Shown one piece after another: positions 9,281 through 17,262 of a stretch of 64,000 nt of DNA. The first letter of the stretch is position 1. Each line of letters opens with the position of its first letter. Under the pieces are notes generated by a model that worked only from the letters and a program-made list of their open reading frames with translations, did no database searches and was not told the DNA's origin. The translations under genes and the position numbers were made by a program. The DNA comes from Chitinophaga cymbidii (lineage in GTDB: Bacteria > Bacteroidota > Bacteroidia > Chitinophagales > Chitinophagaceae), in NCBI RefSeq assembly GCF_007992715.1, contig NZ_BKAU01000003.1, positions 124,001-188,000 on the forward strand, in the 5' to 3' direction.

Positions 9281-9377
9281 ATCCGTATTTTCACATTCCA
9301 TTCTTATCCACCTTACATGACGTAGCGAGCAGGTAAGCCGAAAACTGTTGATTGAAGAGTAGGCACAATCTTTTTTG

Positions 9378-9614
9378 ATGATGATCATCATTGCTATGCT
9401 TTGTCCCGGTCTTTCCTTTCTGTTAAGAGGAAAGATCATCTCCGCTCTTTTTGCCTTCATACTGCAGGTAGTGGCCGTGTTTACGTTCGTATTTTTCGGC
9501 GCCGGTTTTTTATTGTGGGGATTGCTGGCCTTCTGGGCCGTATCGTCCTATAACAATGCGCAGGCCAATAAAAGGAACCGCGAAATGATCAGAGCCATGC
9601 GGTCGAGGAACTAA
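9378..9614 (+). CDS. Small membrane protein
   Basis: A 78-residue protein made almost wholly of hydrophobic helices (IIIAMLCPGLSFLL, SALFAFILQVVAVFTFVFFG, FLLWGLLAFWAVSSY) with a basic, polar tail (NKRNREMIRAMRSRN). It is probably inserted in the inner membrane with two or three helices. I recognise no firm family. The ATG at 9378 is preferred to the TTG just upstream. It is 22 bases from the next gene and probably cotranscribed with it. Confidence 0.6.
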   Translation: MMIIIAMLCPGLSFLLRGKIISALFAFILQVVAVFTFVFFGAGFLLWGLLAFWAVSSYNNAQANKRNREMIRAMRSRN

Positions 9615-9636
9615 TGCAGATAATCCACCGCAGCAT

Positions 9637-11112
9637 ATGAAGAAATATCTGCCGCTTATTCTTTTCTTTTGCTTTGTTAAACTTGCCATTCATCTTGCCG
9701 GTAACTCCCGTTACGGCTTTCACCGCGACGAATTGCTGCATTTGTCCGCCGGCTTTCATCCCGCCTGGGGATATATGGAGTTCCCGCCTTTCATTGCGTT
9801 CGTCGCCCGGCTGTCCGTATGGATCTTCGACGTTTCCCTGTGGGGAATGCGGCTTTTTCCCACGCTGGCAGGGCTTGCCATATTAATACTTTGCTGCGCG
9901 ATGGCAATTGAAATGGGCGCGAAGAAAATGGGCGTAATGCTCGCCGGTGTGAGCGTACTGGCCTTTCTGCCTTTTTACCGCAATCACCTGCTGTTCCAGC
10001 CCGTGGCGTTTGACCAGTTATGCTGGACGCTGGGGTTCTTCCTCCTGTTAAAATACATCAACACCCGTAAGCCCGCTTATCTCCTGTGGATGGGATTCGC
10101 GGCGGGGCTTGGCCTGATGAACAAATACACTTTCCTTGTCTGGGGCCTGGGCCTGGCCAGCGGCCTGCTGTTTTACGAAAGAGGCCGCCTGTTTCGGGAC
10201 AAGTGGCTGTACCTGGCCGCAGGAATCGTGTTGCTGATGACGCTGCCCAATCTCTACTGGAACATACAGCATCATTTCCCCATCCTGCAGCATATGAAAC
10301 GGCTGGCGGAGCTTCAATCGGAAAAGCAGGCATATTGGGAGTTCGCGGCGGGACAGTTGAAATTGCCTTTTACATTAGCGATAAGTCTTCTTGGGCTATA
10401 CGCTCTTTTTTTTGACCGGTTATCCAGGAAGTACCTGCCTTTTGGCGTAGCCGTAACCGTTATTTTTATATTGATGTGGATGTTGCAGTCCAAATCCTAT
10501 TATTTCTTTGCAGCCTATCCCGTACTATTTGCCGCAGGCGCCGTTAAAACAGAGCGGCTGCTCGTCCGCCGGCTGAAATGGAACTATGCCGTTGCGGCCA
10601 TCCTGGTAATACCGGTTGCGCCTTTTGTTCCGGACGCCATTCCCGTTCTGCCGGTGGAAACGTACCTGCGCTACACGGATAAAACGCCACGGCAGCTCAC
10701 CAGCGACTATGCGGACATGTTCGGATGGGAAGAGCAGGTAAAGCTGGTGGACAGCCTTTACCGTGCGTTACCACAAAATGAAAGAGACCGCTGCGTGATA
10801 TGGGCGGAGAACTATGGAGAAGCCGGCGCCATCCTCATATTGGGAAGGAAGTACGGGTTGCCGGAGCCGGTATGCAGGCACGGGAGCTTCTGGCTTTGGG
10901 GGCCGGGGGAGAAGGACGGCGATGTGGCGATCAGCATCGGAAATGAAAAGGAAGTAGTGGATTATTTGTATGAAGATGCCCGGCTGATCACAATGATCAC
11001 CCATCCCTACGCCATTGAAGAAGAAAATAATATCCCTGTTTACATCTGCCGCAAACCCCGGATTCGTTTCCGGGACCTGTGGCCGAAGCTGGAAGAGCGG
11101 GTGTTTGAATAA
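9637..11112 (+). CDS. GT39/ArnT-like membrane glycosyltransferase
   Basis: A 491-residue polytopic protein of the dolichyl/undecaprenyl-phosphate mannosyltransferase type. The first periplasmic loop holds YGFHRDELLHLSAG, with the acidic DE pair in the catalytic position of GT39/ArnT enzymes. About eleven hydrophobic segments follow, and a soluble C-terminal domain begins near residue 345. Family members move a sugar from a polyprenyl phosphate carrier onto lipid or protein on the outer face of the inner membrane. It is not tightly linked to the polysaccharide run. Donor and acceptor are unknown. Confidence 0.85.
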   Translation: MKKYLPLILFFCFVKLAIHLAGNSRYGFHRDELLHLSAGFHPAWGYMEFPPFIAFVARLSVWIFDVSLWGMRLFPTLAGLAILILCCAMAIEMGAKKMGVMLAGVSVLAFLPFYRNHLLFQPVAFDQLCWTLGFFLLLKYINTRKPAYLLWMGFAAGLGLMNKYTFLVWGLGLASGLLFYERGRLFRDKWLYLAAGIVLLMTLPNLYWNIQHHFPILQHMKRLAELQSEKQAYWEFAAGQLKLPFTLAISLLGLYALFFDRLSRKYLPFGVAVTVIFILMWMLQSKSYYFFAAYPVLFAAGAVKTERLLVRRLKWNYAVAAILVIPVAPFVPDAIPVLPVETYLRYTDKTPRQLTSDYADMFGWEEQVKLVDSLYRALPQNERDRCVIWAENYGEAGAILILGRKYGLPEPVCRHGSFWLWGPGEKDGDVAISIGNEKEVVDYLYEDARLITMITHPYAIEEENNIPVYICRKPRIRFRDLWPKLEERVFE

Positions 11113-11137
11113 GCGGAAATATTCCTATTTTGTACGC

Positions 11138-13579
11138 ATGGATACGAGAAGGGAATTTCTGCGAAAAGCAGCATTGCTCACGGGAGCAGGGGGGCTGGCC
11201 AACATGCTTCCCGAAACGATTCAGCGTGCACTGGCTATCAACCCCGCGCCGGGCAGCACTTACCTCGATGCGGAGCATGTGGTGTTCCTCATGCAGGAGA
11301 ACCGTTCCTTCGATCACTGCTTCGGCACGCTCAAAGGTGTGCGCGGTTTCAACGACCCCAGGGCGCTGAAACTGGAAAACGGGAATCCCGTATTCCTGCA
11401 GTCCAATGCCGCCGGAGAAACGTATGCCCCTTTCCGTATGGACATAAAAGACACCAAAGCCACCTGGATGAGCGCCCTGCCGCACTCCTGGGCGGATCAG
11501 GTGGATGCGCGCAACAACGGGAAATATGACCGCTGGCTGGACGTGAAGCGCTCCGGCAACAGGGAGTACAGCCGGATGCCGCTTACAATGGGCTATTACA
11601 ACCGCGAAGACCTGCCTTTCTATTACGCCCTCGCAGACGCATTTACCGTTTGCGACCAGCATTTCTGCTCCTCGCTTACCGGCACTACGCCTAACCGGCT
11701 GTACTTCTGGACGGGCACCATCCGCCAGGAGCAGCACGCCCAGGCAAAGGCGAATGTCTGGAATTCAGATGTGGATTACCACAAGCCCGCTCACTGGAAG
11801 GCTTTCCCCGAGGTGCTGGAAGAACAGGGCGTTTCCTGGAAGATATATCAGAACGAGATCAGCGTGGGCGTAGGATTTGAAGGGGAGGAGGATGCCTGGC
11901 TCGGTAATTTTACCGATAATTCCATCGAATGGTTCTCCCGGTATCATGTAGAATATTCGGAGGCCCATCAACGTTATCTCAAAAAATTAGTGGATACCTT
12001 GCCGGCGGAGATCGCCGCACTCGAAAAGCAGCCGGGTGACAAACGCATCGCCCGTTATAAGGCCACACTGGAAAAAGCGAAGGAAACGCTGGCCCGCATT
12101 GCGGCGAAGCCCTTCGATACCCTGCCGCCGGAAGAACAGGCGCTGCACAGGAAAGCTTTCACCACCAACGAAAAAGATCCCGCTTATCATCAGCTCACCA
12201 CATTGCAATACAAGGATGGCGATACCGAACGCACGGTGCAGCTGCCGAAAGGCGACATCCTGCATCAGTTCCGGCAGGACGTACAGAACGGCCAGCTGCC
12301 CACCGTATCCTGGGTGGTGGCGCCGGAAAATTTCTCCGATCATCCCGGTGCGCCCTGGTATGGCGCCTGGTACCTCTCCGAGGTGATGGACATCCTGACG
12401 CAAAACCCGGAAGTCTGGAAGAAGACCATCTTCATCCTTACCTATGATGAGAACGATGGCTATTTTGACCACGTGCCGCCCTTTGTGGCGCCCCGTCCCG
12501 GTGATGCCGCGGCCGGTAAAGTTTCCGCGGGCATCGATACCTCCGTGGAATACGTAACCATGGATGCCCAGGCGCCGGGGGACGATGCCCGTGAAAGCGC
12601 GATCGGGCTGGGGTACCGCGTGCCGATGATCGTAGCTTCGCCCTGGAGCCGTGGCGGGTACGTTAATTCGCAGGTCTTTGACCACACGTCAGACCTGCAG
12701 TTCCTCGAAAAATTCCTGTCGCACAAGCTGCGAAAGAAGGTAGCCAGCGAAAATATTTCCGCCTGGCGGCGTACCGTCTGCGGTGATCTGACCTCCATCT
12801 TCCGCCCCTATAACGGGGAAAAGATCCACCCTCCCGCATCTGTCAACAAAGAAGCTTTTATCGAAAGCGTGCACAAGGCAAAGTTCCGGGAAGCCCCCGC
12901 CAACTTCACAAAGCTGGACGCAAAAGACATCGCATCGCTCAAAGCCGGCGGCAGCGCCCCCTTCCTGCCGAAACAGGAGCCGGGCATACGCCCGTCCTGC
13001 GCCATTCCCTACGAGCTGCACGCCAATGCAAAGCTGGATGCCGGCCGTAAAAACATCACGCTGGAACTGGCCGCCGGCAACCAGCTCTTCGGCGCCACCG
13101 CTGCGGGCGCGCCCTTCACCGTATACACCGGCAGCCAAATGCAGAACCGCTCTTACGCCGTTGCCGCCGGTGACCGCCTCACAGACGCCTGCGCATTGCA
13201 GGATGGAAAGTATGCCCTGACCGTATACGGCCCCAATGGTTTTTACCGGGAAATAAAAGGCGCGGCGAATGATCCCGCGCTGGTCATCGCCACCAGCTAT
13301 AAAAAGAACGGCATCCTGATGCTGGACCTCCGCAATGCCGGTAATAAGATGCTCGAAGTAGAGATACGGGACAATGCCTACAACAGCAAACCGCTGCACG
13401 CAAAAATAGCGGCGGGCAAAGGAGCGGCCTTTCCACTGGACCTTTCAAAAAGCCACGGATGGTATGATTTCAATGTGATCGTGAAAGGGGCGGGGGATTT
13501 TGAAAGAAGATACGCCGGCCATGTGGAAACGGGAGCGCATAGTTACAGCGACCCATATATGGGGATGACAGGCAGTTGA
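11138..13579 (+). CDS. Phosphocholine-specific phospholipase C, Tat-exported
   Basis: An 813-residue secreted phosphoesterase of the AcpA/PlcH superfamily, which releases phosphocholine from phosphatidylcholine or sphingomyelin. The start at 11138 gives a twin-arginine signal (TRREFLRKAALLTGAGG). The catalytic region shows FLMQENRSFDHCFGTL, a YDENDGYFDHVPPF metal-site segment and a DHTSDLQFLEKFL segment. Two beta-rich modules at about residues 625-800 match the DUF756 pair of this family. A longer reading into the previous gene lacks a signal and is rejected. A weak -7-like element, TATTTTG, ends 8 bases before the ATG. Confidence 0.93.
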   Translation: MDTRREFLRKAALLTGAGGLANMLPETIQRALAINPAPGSTYLDAEHVVFLMQENRSFDHCFGTLKGVRGFNDPRALKLENGNPVFLQSNAAGETYAPFRMDIKDTKATWMSALPHSWADQVDARNNGKYDRWLDVKRSGNREYSRMPLTMGYYNREDLPFYYALADAFTVCDQHFCSSLTGTTPNRLYFWTGTIRQEQHAQAKANVWNSDVDYHKPAHWKAFPEVLEEQGVSWKIYQNEISVGVGFEGEEDAWLGNFTDNSIEWFSRYHVEYSEAHQRYLKKLVDTLPAEIAALEKQPGDKRIARYKATLEKAKETLARIAAKPFDTLPPEEQALHRKAFTTNEKDPAYHQLTTLQYKDGDTERTVQLPKGDILHQFRQDVQNGQLPTVSWVVAPENFSDHPGAPWYGAWYLSEVMDILTQNPEVWKKTIFILTYDENDGYFDHVPPFVAPRPGDAAAGKVSAGIDTSVEYVTMDAQAPGDDARESAIGLGYRVPMIVASPWSRGGYVNSQVFDHTSDLQFLEKFLSHKLRKKVASENISAWRRTVCGDLTSIFRPYNGEKIHPPASVNKEAFIESVHKAKFREAPANFTKLDAKDIASLKAGGSAPFLPKQEPGIRPSCAIPYELHANAKLDAGRKNITLELAAGNQLFGATAAGAPFTVYTGSQMQNRSYAVAAGDRLTDACALQDGKYALTVYGPNGFYREIKGAANDPALVIATSYKKNGILMLDLRNAGNKMLEVEIRDNAYNSKPLHAKIAAGKGAAFPLDLSKSHGWYDFNVIVKGAGDFERRYAGHVETGAHSYSDPYMGMTGS

Positions 13580-13590
13580 TTCGGGGATTA

Positions 13591-13645
13591 CCCATAGATT
13601 ATCCATGGATCATCCATAGCATATCCATGGCATACCCATAGATAC
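13591..13645. repeat. Five tandem 11-bp repeats
   Basis: Five consecutive 11-base units, CCCATAGATTA, TCCATGGATCA, TCCATAGCATA, TCCATGGCATA and CCCATAGATAC, all share YCCATRG followed by an A/T/C-rich tail. A decayed sixth unit may lie at 13580-13590. The array lies in the 132-base gap between the convergent phospholipase and YdeI genes. The period is close to one helical turn. It may be a protein-binding array or a simple repeat. Confidence 0.85.
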
Positions 13646-13711
13646 GAAAAGTTGATGATGATTTATTGATCAGGAAGGAAGAAAAGAGAATATCAACCGG
13701 TGAATTTACAT

Positions 13712-14305
13712 TCACTTTTTATACTTCCAGTGCCGGGTCTTCCCCCCGACCATCCACTCCACCGCGGTGCCGATCCGTTTTGCGCGGGTTTCGTCCGTTT
13801 TCGCTTCCGTGATCCATTCGATATACTCTTTCCTGTTGGAATAGCTGAATGCTTCAAAGGTCTGCAGGGCCGCTTTGTTTTTCTTCAGGGCAGACAGCAG
13901 GTCTGCGGGCGTGACCAGTTCCTTTTTTTCCGCCGGGCTCTTTGCGGGCAGCTTTACGCCATCTTTGTTCAGCTTGTCCGCCTCCCTGATATAAGCGATG
14001 AGCACTTTATCCGCCGGAAGGTCTTCCAGCGATGTGATCCTCCCCAGGTGCCCCATAGCGGCCTGGGCCCGGAGGATGCCCTGTTTGTCCTCCAGCAGCG
14101 AGCCTTTCCAGAACCCGAAGGCGCAGTGCGCTGAAAAAGCGGCCATGTGGCACAGGTTGCTGCCATAGCTTTCAAAATGCGGGGAGCTCCATTTGATGGC
14201 TTCGGTGGCATGCGGGCAGGCTTTGTGCACCAGCGCCCGCAGGTGAAGGAGGATCGGCCGGGCAAAGGGCGCTGCTTTGCGGATATACTCGTCCATGTTC
14301 TTCAT
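13712..14305 (-). CDS. YdeI/OmdA-like protein with DUF1801 domain
   Basis: A 197-residue cytoplasmic protein. The N-terminal half is a DUF1801-type domain (AIKWSSPHFESYG, MAAFSAHCAFGFWKGSLL). The C-terminal part is the YdeI/OmdA segment (TPADLLSALKKNKAALQTFE, then SNRKEYIEWITEAKTDETRAKRI). E. coli and Salmonella relatives are described as bacteriocin-protection or OmpD-associated proteins; the biochemical role is not settled. It is a single gene, convergent with the phospholipase and divergent from the signalling cassette. Confidence 0.88.
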   Translation of the reverse strand: MKNMDEYIRKAAPFARPILLHLRALVHKACPHATEAIKWSSPHFESYGSNLCHMAAFSAHCAFGFWKGSLLEDKQGILRAQAAMGHLGRITSLEDLPADKVLIAYIREADKLNKDGVKLPAKSPAEKKELVTPADLLSALKKNKAALQTFEAFSYSNRKEYIEWITEAKTDETRAKRIGTAVEWMVGGKTRHWKYKK

Positions 14306-14464
14306 ATTCCAAGTTACTGAAATTCCCTATCTTGTATCCGCTGACTCATCCATGTAACCCGGCCATATCATTCTATACGTATTTATACCTTTTTTTTCGG
14401 GAGCTTCTACTTAGAGCATCTTTGATCCGCTGCGTTATCTTGCAATCACTCACATAAAAACACA

Positions 14465-14998
14465 ATGGTTATGAAAAGATCCCAATCAGTTTTGTATCTC
14501 GTGATCCTGCTGCTGCTTGTTTTGCTGGTCTACGCCTGGTTCTTCCGCCGTACGCCCATACCCGTGAATAATGAGCTGGCAAAGGAACATGTTATACCGA
14601 TGACTGAGGCGGCGGCTTACACCCGCGCGTTCGCGGACGCTAAAAACCGGCTGGCCGCGCAGTTGAAAGACACTTCCTACCTCACCCGGGAATTTAACCT
14701 CCCCGTTTGTGAACTGTTCAACAAGGATGCCATTGCCACCCTGCTTAACAAGGAAGGAGCTACCGGCATCCGTATCTATCTCGGCCTGAATGAAAAGCGT
14801 GAGGTTTGTTTTGTGATCGTGCCCACCAGCCAGGAAGGAAAAGATATCCGCGGCAAGCTGGTGGCGGACAACGGCTTTTCTATCCCCGGTATTTCCAAAG
14901 CCGTGGCATTGCCCCCGGACCAGCTGGAAGAAGCCCTCGAACGCGGCATCCGCTGCCCGCATATGTGTGACTTCGACAGCCCGCTTTCTTTACCCTGA
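14465..14998 (+). CDS. Membrane-anchored hypothetical protein
   Basis: A 177-residue protein with one N-terminal membrane helix (SVLYLVILLLLVLLVYAWFF) and a periplasmic or outward domain of about 145 residues. That domain has helices around EAAAYTRAFADAKNRLAAQL, a compact alpha/beta core (GATGIRIYLGLNEKREVCFV), and cysteines in PVCELF, EVCF, IRCPHMC. I do not recognise the family. It is the first gene of a four-gene run with a polytopic membrane protein, a histidine kinase and a response regulator, so it may be a sensor accessory or an output. A TATCTTG element lies about 30 bases upstream. Confidence 0.75.
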   Translation: MVMKRSQSVLYLVILLLLVLLVYAWFFRRTPIPVNNELAKEHVIPMTEAAAYTRAFADAKNRLAAQLKDTSYLTREFNLPVCELFNKDAIATLLNKEGATGIRIYLGLNEKREVCFVIVPTSQEGKDIRGKLVADNGFSIPGISKAVALPPDQLEEALERGIRCPHMCDFDSPLSLP

Positions 14999-15018
14999 TA
15001 ATTGTAAATACGCACCGA

Positions 15019-15684
15019 ATGTCGCTGGATATATCCCTGCTGTTTAGTTGTACGGTTTTAATACCCCTGATCATGGGATTGGTACGTGTGAACCGCGTCC
15101 GCTCCAGCTATCAGCCATTTTTGTTATTCCTGCTGCTGGCCTTCACCGCAGAAGTGGTAGGCTATGTGAGCGCAAAGCTCACCCGCAGCAACATGCTTTC
15201 CGCTAACATATACACCTTGCTGGAAGCAGGTCTGATCCTCTACCAGTTCTACGCCTGGGGCTTCCTCAAAAAACGCCCCGGTTTGCTCATAGCGCTGGTA
15301 GGGGCTTACCTGCTCACATGGACCATCGAGAACCTCGTGGCCGGTAACCTCAGTGAAAACTTCTGCTCCTATTTCGTAGTACTCTACTCCCTCGTCACCG
15401 TACTGCTCTGCATCAACGAGATCAATTCCCTCATCACCGCCTGGAGCGGCAACCTTTTCACCCATGCAAAGTTCCTGATCTGCATCGGCTTTATCATCAT
15501 CGGCGTATACAGCCTCATCACCGAAGGCACCATGCTGATAGATCCCGGAAACTCCTTTGTGACCAACAAGATCTTCACACTCTACATTTTTATCAATGCT
15601 TTCGTTAATATTGTCTACGCAGTAGCCGTTTATTTCATGCCCGTCAGGGATGACTACTACTTTTCCAAACGGTTCAAAGCGTAA
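15019..15684 (+). CDS. Polytopic membrane protein of the signalling cassette
   Basis: A 221-residue integral membrane protein with about seven hydrophobic segments, for example ISLLFSCTVLIPLIMG, FLLFLLLAFTAEVVGYV, ALVGAYLLTWTI, FLICIGFIIIGVYSLI and FINAFVNIVYAVAVYF. It has no obvious catalytic domain. It lies 20 bases after the anchored protein and 8 bases before the kinase, so it is very probably cotranscribed. The kinase has only one membrane helix, so this protein is a reasonable candidate for the real sensor. That is inferred from gene order. Confidence 0.8.
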   Translation: MSLDISLLFSCTVLIPLIMGLVRVNRVRSSYQPFLLFLLLAFTAEVVGYVSAKLTRSNMLSANIYTLLEAGLILYQFYAWGFLKKRPGLLIALVGAYLLTWTIENLVAGNLSENFCSYFVVLYSLVTVLLCINEINSLITAWSGNLFTHAKFLICIGFIIIGVYSLITEGTMLIDPGNSFVTNKIFTLYIFINAFVNIVYAVAVYFMPVRDDYYFSKRFKA

Positions 15685-15692
15685 GACGCCCC

Positions 15693-16430
15693 ATGGAAGA
15701 CAGGATATTCTATACAACGATCCTTTTATGCTCACTGCTCGCGGTGATCATCATTTTCTTCGTCACCTCCATCATCCGCTATCACCGCCGGTACATCCAC
15801 CTCCAGCGGGAACGCATCACGGCGGAGATCAAGCTGCTGGAAAACGAACGCAAACGCATTGCCACCGATCTGCACGACAGCCTCGGGCCGCTATTGTCCA
15901 CCGTCAAGCTTAACATCTGCAGCGTAGAGGTCGGCGACCCGCGCGATCAGCAGGTCATCTCCAAATCATCCCGGTATATCGACGAGATCATTTCCAGCAT
16001 GCGGCAGATCTCGTACGACCTGCTGCCCAATACCCTCGAACGCAAGGGCCTGCTGGAAGCCATCCGGGAATTTACCGACCATCTCGGCCAAAGCCAGCTA
16101 TTGCAGGTGAACGTCTACGCCATGAACCCCATCCAGCCCAATCCGGAAAGAGACATCCACATCTTCCGCATCGTGCAGGAGATCATCCATAACACCATCA
16201 AACATGCCGGCGCAAAGAAGCTGGACATCGGCTTCAGCCAGGATGAAAAAGAACTGCTCGTGCTCATTCACGACGATGGCAAAGGATTCAATGTGGAAAA
16301 AGCAAAAGACTCCCGCGGCCTCGGCCTCAAAAGCCTCGAAATACGTACAGACATCATGCATGGCGCCATCTCCATCCGCTCCACGGCAGGCGAAGGCACC
16401 CACTATTATATCCGCATACCAGCCAGATAA
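15693..16430 (+). CDS. Sensor histidine kinase, NarX/LiaS (HisKA_3) type
   Basis: A 245-residue kinase with one N-terminal membrane helix (residues about 8-28), a short coiled linker, a HisKA_3 dimerisation helix with phosphoacceptor His61 (RIATDLHDSLGPLLSTVK), and an HATPase_c domain (QEIIHNTIKHAGAK N-box, DDGKGF G1, RGLGLKSLEIR G2). It lacks a periplasmic sensor domain, so input probably comes through a partner such as the preceding membrane protein. Its cognate regulator follows 36 bases downstream. Confidence 0.95.
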   Translation: MEDRIFYTTILLCSLLAVIIIFFVTSIIRYHRRYIHLQRERITAEIKLLENERKRIATDLHDSLGPLLSTVKLNICSVEVGDPRDQQVISKSSRYIDEIISSMRQISYDLLPNTLERKGLLEAIREFTDHLGQSQLLQVNVYAMNPIQPNPERDIHIFRIVQEIIHNTIKHAGAKKLDIGFSQDEKELLVLIHDDGKGFNVEKAKDSRGLGLKSLEIRTDIMHGAISIRSTAGEGTHYYIRIPAR

Positions 16431-16466
16431 TTTGTATCTTTATTCCGGAACCCTCTCTCTGCACGC

Positions 16467-17138
16467 ATGAATTACGATATCAGGCTGGTGGTAGCCGACG
16501 ATCATGAAATATTCCTGGATGGGCTGGCCCTGATGCTGTCCCGGCAGGATCATATTGTCCTCGCCGGCCAGGCCGCCGACGGACGCGAGCTTATCGAGAT
16601 CGTGGAAAAGGAAAATCCCGACCTGGTGATGACAGACATCAAGATGCCCCGGATGGACGGCATATCCGCCACCAGGCATATCATCAGCCGCAACCCGGAG
16701 GCGCGCATCATCGCCCTTTCCATGTTCGATGAAGAAGACCAGATCGTGGAAATGCTCGAGGCCGGCGCCAAAGGATACCTGCTCAAGAACGCCGACAAAC
16801 AGGAGATACTCGAAGCGATCACCAGCGTGTATGAAGACGGCACCTACTATTGCAGAAGCACCTCCGCCAAGCTCGCCGCCATGATCGCGCGCAGCAAATT
16901 CAATCCATACAAACAGAAAGAACAGGTCACTTTCACCGACAGGGAACAGGAGATCATCCAGCTGATCTGCCAGCAGCTCACCGCGCAGCAGATAGGCGAC
17001 AGGATATTCCTCAGCAAACGCACGGTGGAAGGATACCGTACCCGCATCCTCGAAAAAATGAACGTGCGCAACACCGCCGGCGTGGTCATGTATGCGCTGA
17101 AGAATAACCTGATAAGGGAAGAAGACCTTATCCTGTAA
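16467..17138 (+). CDS. NarL/FixJ-family response regulator
   Basis: A 223-residue regulator. The receiver domain has acidic residues D11/D12, phosphoacceptor D57 (MTDIKMPRMDG) and a conserved Lys in GYLLKNADK. A LuxR-type helix-turn-helix follows (FTDREQEIIQLICQQLTAQQ, then SKRTVEGYRTRILEKMNVRN). It pairs with the kinase just upstream. Its targets are unknown; the next operon starts 124 bases downstream in the same direction and is a natural candidate, though nothing in the sequence shows control. Confidence 0.95.
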   Translation: MNYDIRLVVADDHEIFLDGLALMLSRQDHIVLAGQAADGRELIEIVEKENPDLVMTDIKMPRMDGISATRHIISRNPEARIIALSMFDEEDQIVEMLEAGAKGYLLKNADKQEILEAITSVYEDGTYYCRSTSAKLAAMIARSKFNPYKQKEQVTFTDREQEIIQLICQQLTAQQIGDRIFLSKRTVEGYRTRILEKMNVRNTAGVVMYALKNNLIREEDLIL

Positions 17139-17262
17139 ACCGGCAGCTCATCCTTCCCAATAGCCGTTCATTTCACTTTTTTCGCTTCCTTCCTTTTTTT
17201 ACCCGGCCTCGAAGGTTTTACCCGGATATATCGTCCAATTCAAACAGTATAATCGACGAAAT

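Noticed and set aside
13591..13645. CRISPR array
   Set aside because: Units are 11 bp with no spacers and no cas genes nearby; it is a tandem repeat.
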